This document shows, piece after piece, positions 9,627 to 20,879 of a DNA stretch of 64,000 bases. Origin of the DNA: Lepiota brunneoincarnata (Eukaryota > Basidiomycota > Agaricomycetes > Agaricales > Agaricaceae); contig JAEBUN010000001.1 of the NCBI GenBank assembly GCA_023014365.1, positions 2,666,001 through 2,730,000 of the forward strand. Reading direction: 5' to 3'. Made by a program: the position numbers and the translations under genes. The first letter of the stretch is position 1. Each line of letters starts with the position of its first letter. A model generated the notes under the pieces. It saw only the letters and a program-made list of their open reading frames with translations. It was not told where the DNA came from and did no database searches.

Positions 9627-12600
9627 TCAGGGTATACCACCAATTGGCGCTGCCGCCCTCCCCTCCTCCATTCTCATCTTTTTCACTGCCCTCATCTCCA
9701 TGTCGTCGTGTGACCTCATCTCAACATCTCGGTCCAGATGTTCCAATGGCAACGGCCTCTTCAGGTCCATGTCCACATCACGGTCCCGTTCTCTATCCCT
9801 CTCCGAATCTCTATCTTCCCTATCATCTAGACCATCATCACTGACATTATCTATCCTTCTCCCACCCCCTGCGTCACGAAACGAATATGGGTGGTGATGG
9901 CCATGCCGATCCATTAACAGCTCAGTAGATCCGGGTCCAGTTCCAGCCGTGGAAGGTGTAGGAATCATCCGTGACGAAGGCGGTGACAGCGATCCGGGAG
10001 ACCCATCATCCTCCTTTCCAGCGTATCCCTGGCGCGATGATAGTTGTACTTGTTGCTGGCGTTGCTGCTGCTGCACCGAAGCCGAAGCCCGTCTCTTTTT
10101 TATGGCCGCCGAAGAATTGGCTGATCCGTTCGGGTCCCTGTTGGCACCCGCAGCCCCATTCACATCGTGAACGTACAAGCAAGTCACCTGTCTTCGTGCG
10201 CAGCTTGCACAAGCTGGGTGAGCACCGTCACATTTTGTTTTACGAGCTGTTGTAAGCACTGGGCGTGAACAAGTTAGATATAACTAGAATCGCAACACCC
10301 ATACCTCGACACGAATTGCAAGCAACTACCTTTGGTCCCGAGCCCGATCCTCTGCCTCCACTGGTCTTTCCAGGTACTGTTGCTGCCCTCTTTCTGAGCG
10401 CAGCCTGTTGCTCCGAAGCCGGTCTAATGGGTGGCAACGAAGGTGCCGACATGGGGACAGGAGTCGACGGTGAGGACCTATCCGGTAATGACAGTGTCGC
10501 AATATGTGGTAGTTCATTATCTGGAAAGAATGGTCTGCTGTTACTGTGACCAAGGGGAAGAGGGGGATTTTGCTGAGAGATACCGGGTTCACGGTCTCGA
10601 AGGTGAGGGTGGGACTCTCTCTCTGAGAGGTGGTGAAGAGAATGCTGCGGTAGCTGCGGCCGTGAAGGAGGAAGGTCTTCTCTATCTCTGCCGAGAATAG
10701 GGGGTAGGGAGTGGTGCGATACATACCCTTCTCTATCCCTCTTATCCACGTTTGAACTTCGCCGCGAAATGGGCGCCGAGACAGAACCCGCAGTAGACAA
10801 GGGAATAGTATGCACCTCGGGTGACATGGACACCTCTGATCTGCCGTCCTCATTGCCGCTCTCTCCCCGGTTATAATCACCTCCCGTGGCACTGTCATCA
10901 TCCTCTTCCCCTGGCCGCGAAGAGGAACCACCGATGTCATTCTTACGCGGTTGTCTAATGGTATTTCTGCGTTTGTTTTGAGGTGCATAGTCGCACGGAT
11001 TTGACCGCTTAAGGCATTGCCCACACGCTGGTCTGCCACCATCACACTTCAGCTTGCGCGCTGTAACAATGATTGAGTATGTTCTGATACGTTGCGCTCA
11101 AAATCAAGACCCACAGCGACAGAAATTGCAAGCCACCGTAATCTTCTTCGACCGTGTCCTGTTGCTAGTGGTCAGTGCTCCCGGACCTGGATATCAATCA
11201 AAAATTTCCTTCTTTAGCTTCTTTGGTTTCCATCAAACAGAGATAGCAGACGTACGACCAGGTCCCGCCCTCCCACTTCCCGAGGCAGAAGCTACCGGAG
11301 AATCAGCCGACGCCGCAACGCCACTAGGACCCAGTCCGCCCGTCCGTGCACTTGTGCTGGACCCCGGGGTTCTACCATCGCCACCGCTCCCACCAGCCAT
11401 GATATCCCTGGAGGTAGGTAAAGGTACGGAAACGGGATGTGACGACGGATGTCTCGCCATTGACGGCAACGGTTGAGAGTGCTGTATTAGGACTTGAGAT
11501 GGAGGAGGATGTTGACTCGGCGGAGGTTGTGTGTCTATAGCAAGAATAGGTCTGGCAGGATGCGGCCCAAGACCGCCCATATGCCCGTGCGGGTGGGGAT
11601 GTGTCAAATGGGGGATGGAGTGAGGGTTGGAATGTGAGTGAGAGTGAGAGTGGGTATGAGTATGAGTATGAGAGTGAGCGTGAGTTGAATGTCTTGAGGG
11701 TGGTCTCTGTTGCTGTTGCAACTGGATATAATCACTTCTGAACTTTTCGAATAGATATTCTCGTGTGTATTTCTGCAGTGTCTTTTGCGCGAGACCATCA
11801 AAACAGCATACTACCAATAGGGGAAATTGACTGCTTACCTCCATGTGATGAAAGATGGCATTGCGCAACGGGACAAAGTCACAATGGGCGGGATCCAGTA
11901 CATCCAAATTTCCCCAGCGGTAAAATCTCAGAAACCTGCCTCGGCGTGCATTTTTACTGCCCGATTGGGAGGGAGTGTACTGCTGGACGAGTTCATGTCG
12001 AGGCGGGAGGACTCTAGGGACACCTTCACTGTGGGAATAAATATCGGGTGAAACAAGAGCATATGGAAGACGCATGATGGATGGGGAAACAGGGGATGTT
12101 GGAGGAGTGGTTGTCGCGGAGGCGGACGAATTTGATCCGCCGTTCAAATGCCCTCCACCACTGCCTCCATACCCGTTACTACCATTGTTAGTTGAGGGAT
12201 CCGCCGACGCCGACTAACTTAGAATCTTCCGACAGGTGACCAGGTAGTGGATTTGACGCAGCCCCCACCGCCTGAGGACCTCCGCCCCCACCCGCGGAGG
12301 ACGAGTAATGAGAGTGGTGGTTGTCCATATCGAAGATGCCGAAACCAATGCCAGCATCGGCGAGATCGCGGCGGACGGCAAGTTTAACAGCGGCCAAGCG
12401 TTCATTTGAAAGAACGTCGGCGCGCGAGATGACAGGGAGGACGTTCACCCTGGCTGATAACCGCCGTATAGTGGCAATGTCGGCAGCGGGAAGTGTTGGG
12501 CGAAACATCAAGGGATTGGTCGTCACGGGAGGCTCCAAGATCACGGGTTCCTGCTCGGGTTGGGAAAAGCTGTTGGTGCGAGTCCTGGGAACGAGTGGTG

Positions 12601-13209
12601 CGGGGGGACGGGGGACGGAGGGCGGAACGATGAGGTCGGGGTCCAAAAAATAGATGCATCTGAAACCGGGGACTTAGTAAAAAGAGAGAAGATATCGGGG
12701 AGGGCGTACAGGTGAACATAACGGTCGCCGGTCTGTGCTTTACGGTCCTGAAGTGAGGGGGGAGGGTGAGCAGCCAAAGAAAGGGAACGGAAATGGGATA
12801 TGGGCGCTCACATCCTCGAGGCCCTCCAGAAAACGAGAATCGATAAGACGGAGCATCTCGGCTATGGTGCGCTCTGCTGCGGCGTCGTCAGTGAAATCAA
12901 GAGAGGGAGTGTCAATGAGATTGAGGCCGAGGGAGTGGCCATTGTCGGTGTCGATGTCGATGGATGCGGGTCTGATGTAGGTGGTGTGGCCGGAGCATCC
13001 CTGAACGAATTTTGCGACGGAGGCGAGATGCTCCTTGGAGTTGGAAGGGGCGATGTCACTGGTGTCGAGGAGGAGACGGAGGAAGGAGGTTTTTCCTGGA
13101 TGACGATGAGCAAGGCATGGACAGTAGTGAAGGAAGACGGACCTCCTCTAGAGCCGGCGACTAAGAGCGTGAATTCTGGGCGGTATGGCTCGACCTCTTG
13201 GTGGTTCAT
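9627..13209 (-). CDS. Septin-type GTPase fused to two Zn2Cys6 clusters
   Basis: Predicted 1042 residues. Exons: 13143..13209, 12812..13095, 12710..12747, 12269..12659, 11839..12213, 11256..11781, 11115..11186, 10305..11060, 9627..10246; they sum to 3129 nt and every junction keeps phase. Residues about 1-400 are septin-like: Walker A 'AGSRGGKTS' (18-26), G3-like 'DTPSLDF' (84-90), 'CIYFLDP', G4-like 'SRAD' (208-211) and the unique element 'RWGNLDVLDPAHCDF' (about 359-373). A low-complexity His/Ser/Thr/Pro linker follows. Two canonical C-x2-C-x6-C-x6-C-x2-C-x6-C clusters come next: 'CNFCRSRKLKC' (from about 579) and 'CNSCRARKTKC' (from about 831). The C-terminus is Gln-rich and Arg/Asp-rich. 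No fungal transcription-factor middle domain is seen. Intron 12214..12268 has a weak GTGGGG donor. The alternative is two genes, a septin plus a separate transcription factor starting inside the linker; the frame itself has no break. Confidence 0.72.
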
Positions 13210-13722
13210 GGAAGGAGGTCGACAACCGACTGAGATTGGCCAGAGCGGGCAATCCAGGATTAAATCATGCCAATCCCTAATTCCCACCGAGCCAATCGGA
13301 ACATCCTCAGACCCGTTCCCCTCTCCCGCAACACTCCCCCTTCGGCTTCGCCGTCTCCACCCGCTCCCTCCTCCCTGCTGCTCCCAGGCCTTCTCCGCTG
13401 CGCCCCCCACCGCCGTCGCTAATGCCGAGGCGAGCACGGGCAACGGCGAAGGGGGGGGGCAGGGTGCGTGGATCGTGGGAGCGGTAGGCATGCGCCCGGA
13501 GAGCGCATGTAAGGTTCTAAGAAAAGAACAGATGGCAACCCAGCATACGTAATCGAAGCTGCTCCGGCCCATCTCCGTCCCCGCCTCCGTCCCCGCCTTT
13601 CCCACACGCATCGAATCCGCCAGATCTGCCGGGCCCTCCGAATCCGTCGACGGATCACCGCGCGTCGCGATTTTGCTGACTCCACTCCCCTTTCGGGCGT
13701 TGATTGCGACAAAAACACCTCG
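13210..13722. promoter_or_regulatory. Divergent promoter region between the septin/zinc-cluster gene and ILV3
   Basis: The 513 bp between two divergent start codons must hold both promoters. A long minus-strand frame continues through it from the septin gene, but it lacks septin features before Met at 13209, so I treat it as upstream sequence. No specific binding site is called. Confidence 0.4.
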
Positions 13723-16661
13723 ATGCACCCCACAAAGGCGCAGCATCGTCTTGCCAGGGTGTTCAGCTCCTATGCTCCTCGCCGTGCACACGCCAACGGG
13801 GACGAGCATGTCATGAACCGCTACAGCCGCATCGTCACCCAGCCGAAGGACCAGGGAGCGAGCCAGGTACGTGTATAGCGATGCCTTCCGTGTTGTCGGG
13901 TCACCGTTCTCATATATTGTAGGCCATGTTGTATGCTACAGATGGCGTCAACACAGATGCGGATTTCCAAAAGGCCATGGTTGGCGTTGCAAGTGTGTGG
14001 TGCGTCACGTCCTCTTTCTATTCGCATATATCCCCACTAACATTCCCTTCATGATCAGGTATGAGGGGAATCCGTATGTCTGTAGAGCTAACCGTCCTGT
14101 GCTTGCGCCTCATATCTCACACCCAGGTGCAATAAACACCTGCTTGGCCTCGGTCAACAAATCAAAGCCTCCCTCCAATCCTCCAATCTCATCGGTTACC
14201 AATTTGGCACTGTCGGTGTCAGCGATGGTATTAGCATGGGCACCCGTGGGATGTCCTACTCCCTCCAGTCCCGCGACTTAATAGCAGATCAGGTCGAGAC
14301 CGCTGCTGGTGGACATCACCTCGACGGTATGGTTGTTGTGCCTGGTTGCGACAAGAACATGCCCGGTGTTCTGATGGCTCGTCAGTATTTCCTTCAACTC
14401 CCATTCAATCCGCCTTCATTTCTTCCATTGATCCTTTCTTCCTTCCCCACACTCCCTCTTATTCCCACTCAACCTCCAAACCCTAATATTGTTGATTGAC
14501 AGTCGGTCGCCTGAATCGACCCGGGCTGATGGTCTATGGTGGCAGCATCCGTGCGGGTTCCTGTGAAGGGGCCCCCCAGTTAGACATTGTCTCTGCCTTC
14601 CAAGCATACGGGAAGTACCTCCAAGATGGCAAGACCCCAGAAGCAGAGCGAGAGCGATACAACGCTGTACGGCATGCCTGTCCAGGTCCAGGAGCATGCG
14701 GTGGCGTAAGCAGATTTCCCTTTCAATTGATGTCGCACTCATGCGCTTATGTCGTTTCTTTATGAACGATGACAGATGTACACCGCTAACACGATGGCTA
14801 GTGCGGCTGAAGCACTGGGCATGACTCTTCCGGGCTCATCATCCTTCCCAGCGGAATCCAAAGAAAAACATGATGAGTGTGCCTCCATCGGCCCGGTGAT
14901 GTACAACCTCATTGAAAAAAATATCCTGCCCCGGGACATCATGACCCGTTCGGCGTTTGAAAACGCCATAGTTCGTTCTCGGGGTTCAGCGCTCATTCAG
15001 CTCCAACTCACTTCGTTTGTCCCAGGTGCTCACAATGATCCTTGGAGGCTCCACCAACGCCGTTCTTCATTTAATTGCTATGGCCCATTCCGTCGGCATT
15101 AAACTGGATATCAGCGATTTCCAGAACGTATCAAATCGAATCCCCTTCCTTGCCGATATCAAACCTAGTGGTAAATATGTCATGGAAGATGTTCACAAAA
15201 TTGGCGGGATTCCCAGTAAGCCATCCTACACTCTTCCGTGATATCCGATGGAGCCTTATATTATCTAACCTCCCTTCCACGCACCTGCAATACCACTGCT
15301 AAGAGATCCTACATTTCCTGTTAAAGAACAGTCTTATCACCGGGAACAACCTCACTGTGACTGGCAAAACGCTTGGTGAAAACCTCGATATATGGGTGCA
15401 CAAGCACGGAGAACTCGATTTTCGGACCCAAGACGTTATCAGGCCTCTAAATAAACCCATCAAAACCACCGGACATATCAGGTTCGTGACGGATTCCCGC
15501 TTCTGACCAGCCTTTCCTGCACTACACTCTTCCTTCCTTTTTTCCACCCCTCCTCGTGCATGCACATTGACCACGATGACACTAGAATCTTAAAAGGTAA
15601 CCTTGCACCGGGGGGTGCTGTGGCTAAAATTACTGGCAAGGAGGGTGTGAGTTTCGCTGGAAAAGCAAGAGCGTTTGACTCCGAGGATGATTTCGTGAAG
15701 GCTGTGGAAAGTGGTTCTATCAAGAAGGGAGAGAAGACGGTTGTCATCCTAAGGTATCTGGGACCGAAAGGCGGACCTGGTCAGTCTATTTTTTGTTCCC
15801 TCTCCTTTGAAACCGTTACTGATTGATCAATTATATCCGCTCCTCTTTTGCTTACCAAACCCTCACATTTTTTCCCACCTGCGCCTTGTCCGATCGCTTG
15901 CCAAACGCTCATATATTCGGCATTCAACGTCTCATCCGACAACCGACACTCAACAATGACATGTGTATCACATTGTAATTTCACATCCGCCTAATTGTGA
16001 TGGTGCTAACTACCATGCCCCCGCTATCTCCTTCACCCTCCTGATTGCGACATCCCCCTCTGCCCATCTCCGGTCTTTTCCTTGATATCCCCTTCCATTT
16101 TCCATCATCCGTGCTTGGCAATTGACACTGCCATTGTCACCGGGAACGGACTTCTTGATCTAATCCCACACCATGCGCCCGCATGACGCTATGGGCATGG
16201 TATGACAGGCATGCCCGAGATGCTCAAGCCCACGAGTCTGATCATGGGTGCCGGTCTCGGTTTAGATGTTGCTTGCCTCACAGATGGGCGTTTCAGTGGC
16301 GGGTGAGCAATGTTTACCACTTCTCTGATTTCTTTCTCTCGATTCCCTTCCCACGATCCCACACAAAAAACCCCAAAATCCAAAGAAAACTGACACCACC
16401 CATAACAGATCCCATGGCTTCGTCATTGGACACGTTGTCCCGGAAGCCCAGGTTGGGGGTCCGATTGCACTAGTGAGGGACGGGGATATTATATCCGTCG
16501 ATGCTACCAACAATACCATCGAGCTCAAAGTTTCCCCTCAAGAACTTGAAGCTCGCAGAAAAGAGTGGAAGGCACCACCACTCAAAGTCACTCAGGGCAC
16601 GTTGTTCAAGTATACCAAGGTCGTGACGGATGCAAGCCATGGATGTGTTACCGACGCCTAG
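13723..16661 (+). CDS. ILV3: Dihydroxy-acid dehydratase, mitochondrial
   Basis: Third enzyme of valine and isoleucine synthesis and the iron-sulfur dehydratase of the pathway. Eleven exons: 13723..13866, 13923..13999, 14059..14073, 14127..14380, 14503..14705, 14776..14970, 15026..15215, 15304..15481, 15586..15779, 16209..16302, 16409..16661. They total 1797 nt, or 598 residues, a normal length. Recognisable blocks are '[14 protein letters not shown]', 'GCDKNMPG' and '[16 protein letters not shown]' (both with iron-sulfur ligand cysteines), '[11 protein letters not shown]', '[19 protein letters not shown]' and '[18 protein letters not shown]'. The N-terminus is Arg-rich without acidic residues, as expected of a mitochondrial presequence. 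Oddities are a 15-nt exon carrying part of 'YEGNP' and a 429-bp intron (15780..16208) when the others are about 45 to 120 bp. Confidence 0.95.
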
Positions 16662-17497
16662 AGGGTATCAGAGGATAGTCAACTGGATTTATTCGACTTA
16701 TTTTACCCTGGAGTTGATTTATTACTTATACTTTTGTTCCGGGGCCCTCTCGGAGGCCCGTAAAGTTGGGGAGAGCGATTTCAAGTACCTCCGCAACCCC
16801 TCCGAAGCTCCGAATAAATAGCCCCATCCGCCCATCTCCCCTCCCGTACCCCGTTCCCGGGTCTCGACCCTCGCAATCACCCATGATCCATGATCTCTGA
16901 TGGTTCCAGCCGACACCACACGCCGCATCACAAACCAAATACAGGTCCCCCTATTCGTATCTGAATCTGTCTCCGGAGTCTTGGGTTCTGGAATTCCAAA
17001 TAACCTCCAGTGCCACCTTCATGCACTACAATGGTCCCGGTCTTCCCACCCGCATGCTTTATTTTACCGAGGTCAACGAATTCTCCTGCTCCGGAAACGA
17101 CGGAAGTCCTTGTAGATAAGCATGAGTGTCTACTGGATAGGAAAGATGATGCTGTTGAAGAAATCAGCACGTTGGGATTAATGCTCTGATTCACGCAAGT
17201 TCGTGATGTGTTACAATAAGGTTTTTTTGGTGTGTGAAAATTCTGGGGGCTGTTCTTCTGTCCGTTGAGAGGTCGGATCGAAGCTGGTAGAGATGGAGTC
17301 ATATTTGTTCATGAATACAGCAAAAGAGTTGTGCATGCACGCATGACGGTCAGAAATAACCTGAGGGCCTGATGCGCTTAAGATTCTTCTATACATTGAT
17401 GGGTTCTCAAAATAGCAAGATATGTATCAACGAATTCTGTACCCAAGTCGGAATCTCCAGAGTTCGCATGAGAAGTAGCCACATACGGAGAATCCCC
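16662..17497. other. Intergenic between convergent ILV3 and RIO1
   Basis: Two genes end towards each other across 836 bp. A minus-strand frame of about 124 codons (16928..17302) contains a Gly-rich stretch but has no recognisable domain and no splice partner, so I do not call it. Confidence 0.45.
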
Positions 17498-19983
17498 TTA
17501 CGGTTTTGAGCGCTTTATGAGTCTCTTCTTTTCTGCTTTGGGAATTTTGTTCTTTCGACGCTCTCTGGCTTCCGCTTTTACAGCTTTCTTCCTCTCCTGT
17601 GTCAAGAATATCAGAATCGAATCACAGAACTATCAAGTTCAAGGACAAAAAGCTTCGGAACAAAATAGCAAGCGTCCGAGACGGGCAACAGCCACTTCAG
17701 CGCATATCGGGTAAGAGGTTAGGAGGAAGGAGGAAGAAAATAGAGTGGAGGCGCCGAAACGCCGACCCCGCCCATGATGCATCCTTTGTACTGTGACGGC
17801 CGCGAGAGTGGCATCAACACCCCTCTATGGCAGCAATCGTAGTCCCGAGACCAGCAAAACCACGGGCAGGTGGCGAAGCACGGTGGAGGGATGGCCGGGA
17901 TGGAGTGAGACTTCAAGCACTTGCCAAGAGAAACGTACCTTTTTAGCCTCCTTATCCTCGTGACGATGGTCCCTCGATTTCTTTTCGACCCACCCGTCAA
18001 TTTGTTTCTCGTCATCGGAACCCCCTTCTTCGTCTGTGACTTCTTCGCTTGTACCCTCGTCCTGACTTTCAATTGCATTTCGGTCGTCGCCCGCCTGGTC
18101 AGCGCCCCCGGATTTGACTTCCGCAGCTCCCTTCTTCTGATCGATCCATCCCTCCTCCAATATGTCTGATGGCGTCCGAATTTGCACTTTTAGTGGTGGT
18201 ATGGAAGTCAGCGATATCGTTGATCCGGCCGTTTTCACCCCTGCTCGACCTCCTTCAAATCCCTGTTCCTCCTGGCCCTGATCCTTGATCGGCAATCCAG
18301 AAAGGGGCTTGATGATACCAATAGTATCAGCGTAGATGAGATCATCACCATGCCCTTTAGACAATTTCTCCACGTCGCGTTCCGGGTCGTACACCTCGTT
18401 TAGAGTGCGTGGAATGAAAGATCGTAGGAATACCAAGTCCTCGTGTGCGGCTGCCCCCATATCTTGAGCAGAATCAGTCGCAGATGCATTGTTCCGGGTG
18501 TCTCCTAGCTCCCGCAGGAGAGCTCTTTCCTCGAGCTTGTCCATCTCTTCAACTGATTGAGGATGGTTCCCCGGTACCGGTGCGAGTCGCTCTCGTGTGA
18601 CAAACTCGAAGCACCTTCGAAGCCCGAGACACCGAACTCCAAGTCTGCCGAAGAAATCCTCCACGTTCTTGATATCGTTTCGCAGAAAGTCAAATGCAGA
18701 TGGATGGTCGTGTTCAACACTCTGTGAGACGTCGATGATATAAAGGTGATTTTGGTGGTAGAGAATATTGTACTCCGATAGGTCGGCGTGAACAAGCTTG
18801 CAACGCTGGAAGAGACGTCTGATGATGAGTATGAGTTCTACATAGAGTGAGTCGAGAGAGGCCATTGGTAGGGACGCGTCTTTAAGACGAGGAGATGCCC
18901 TGTGGAAAGCATCAAACACTAGTGCACAGTAAATTGAAAACTTCGTACCAGCCCTCGTCATTACCGAGGAATGTCATCACAAGGACATTCTCTCGGACTT
19001 CAACAGGGTCCGGACACCGAATTCCAGCAGTGACCAAGCGCTTGAGGTTCCGTACTTCCTTCTCTGCCCATAGACGAACCATCTTCCTTGGATTCCTACG
19101 ACTGTAGCCCTTCCTGAAACGGTATTCACCAGTGACGTATTTGTCTCTATCCTTGAAGACCAGAATAGACGTCTTGTATATTTTCAAAGCGAGATGTTTT
19201 CCTTCTGGCGTGAGAGCATGATAGACGTTTGCCTTTCAATGTCGTAGTGGTTTAAAGCAAAGTCATCTCCTGAAACAAGGGACAAACCTCTTTTCCTGTG
19301 CTGATGCATCCATTGACTTCGTGAATCAGGCCTCGCCCAATCATCTTGAATAGAATGAGACGGGTCCGAGGATCGAGGACCTGTTCATTTGTTGCACGAT
19401 CACTCTTATCCTTCATATTTGCATGTGCACTTGGACCCTTTCTGTTAACACCAACGCCAAGGACATAGGGGTTATCGATTTTGGCAAGTCGCGAGTTATA
19501 TTTCGAGGAAAATGCCGTTAGCTGGTCCATGGTTCTATCTTTGGCGGCGGGGGTCTTGCTGAGGGGTTGGTTGGGGCTGGGCCGAGGCTTGTTGATGACA
19601 GGTAGAGAGGCGATGGATATCCCTGTAGTCATCGCAGAGGTTACTCCCTGGGCGTTCCCAGTGCGCACAGCGACATGTTGCCGCAGCCGATTAAACTGTT
19701 TTGTAAAGTCTTCTCAGCTGAGCTTCATGCCATTGAATGTTGCGGAAAAGTACATGCCCCTCTCTGCTACTTCCCAATCCTCGTCTTCTACCCGATTTTC
19801 ATCATATGCATCGTCAACTTCGTCCTCAAATTCATCGTCTTCTTCATCATCAGGCCCTTCATCTTCATCAAATTCAAAGGTGTCAATATAAGCCCCTCCG
19901 TTCCTATTCGTGTATTCGTTTCCTTTGTCCCCTGGCGGGTCGTCAAACTGCCCTGGTTCAGTCGGCGCTGCGAGGTGAGCCAT
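17498..19983 (-). CDS. RIO1: RIO1-type atypical serine kinase/ATPase
   Basis: Rio1 acts late in 40S ribosomal subunit maturation. Exons: 19758..19983, 19288..19712, 18949..19232, 17939..18899, 17498..17596; total 1995 nt, 664 residues. Layout: very acidic N-terminus, then '[14 protein letters not shown]' (nucleotide-binding loop), '[20 protein letters not shown]' (lysine strand), '[12 protein letters not shown]' (catalytic loop), '[13 protein letters not shown]' (metal-binding motif), a long acidic C-terminal region and a final Lys/Arg-rich tail. The first intron (19713..19757) starts GCATGT; GT donors nearby lead to stops, so a GC-AG intron is the best reading. The last intron is 342 bp, long for this window; the C-terminal exon is short but typical of the family. 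The start codon lies 126 bp from a divergent gene at 20110. Confidence 0.93.
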
Positions 19984-20109
19984 GGTGAGAGTATAAAATC
20001 ATCACTGATAATTTCTCGATTGAGATGAATCTGTGTGGTCACGTGGGTGATATCATCCTTGTCGTGTTGTCAGTGCTGGTTGGCGAGGAGCTGCTGTCTG
20101 CTAACTGCA

Positions 20110-20801
20110 ATGGACTCACTAAGACGACGCACGACTTTCAGATTCTCAGAACAGGATGAGGCGGAGAATGACAAGGTCCTAGACGAACAAGGTTGGTATG
20201 TATTACGCTCATATATCGATGTATTTTTACCTTTTAACAGAACAGGAAGAGGTTATCCGGAACCTCCGAGAACAAAATGAAAGGTCAAGGCAGCAGCATT
20301 TCACCTTTATCAGAACTGTCCTTTTCTTATCTGCAATCTTGTACGCACAAACGTCCGTCTCTTTAGCGACTTATCTGAACATTCTTCAACCCCAGGCAAA
20401 TCGCCTACTTGATGAGTCCTACGAAGGCTAGTCCTTTGCTCACTCTCTTCCCAGAGGAAGTGCCATCACCCAAATCCACCATTCCCTTTGCAACTGGGTT
20501 CACCCTCCTGTCGCTTTTCGTTCACCTCAACCTTGCACTACTCTTCCACCCAGAGGAGATCCGGAACCACCTCCAACTTACCCAGAACCCTAAGCCCCTG
20601 TCATACGGGCTGCTCTATGCACTTTCTGCCGTGTCACCTACATTGTCCTCGTTTCTCCACTTACCATGGCAGACAACAATTTGGTGGTTGCTCACGACCC
20701 TCATGGTGTTTGTGGTTCAGAGCGTGATGGACGCTGTGGAGAGCAGCACCCAGAGTATATCTGAATTGGAATCAATGCGTTATGTAGCCCGAGGAGCTTG
20801 A
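20110..20801 (+). CDS. Small predicted multi-pass membrane protein, unrecognised
   Basis: Exons 20110..20191, 20241..20340 and 20396..20801 give 195 residues in frame. The N-terminal part is charged and likely a short coiled coil ('EEVIRNLREQNERSRQQ'). It is followed by a hydrophobic segment ('TVLFLSAILQIAYLM') and, after a loop, three more, including 'FATGFTLLSLFVHLNLALLF' and 'TIWWLLTTLMVFVVQSVMDAV' (quoted approximately). I do not recognise the family. It is divergent from RIO1 with 126 bp between start codons, and tandem to the next gene 78 bp downstream. Confidence 0.6.
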
Positions 20802-20879
20802 TCATAAGGGATTGTTGCTGCATGTTTAGAGGCCCATTCACATGTATCCTTTCTGAAACATGCTGATCTTGTATTCCAG

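Noticed and set aside
12862..13809. 315-codon minus-strand frame as the septin N-terminus
   Set aside because: It reads through the first septin intron and breaks the P-loop. The sequence upstream of Met 13209 shows no septin feature and runs into the ILV3 gene.
17597..17938. snoRNA in the long RIO1 intron
   Set aside because: No proper box C (RUGAUGA) with a matching box D and terminal stem was seen on the sense strand.
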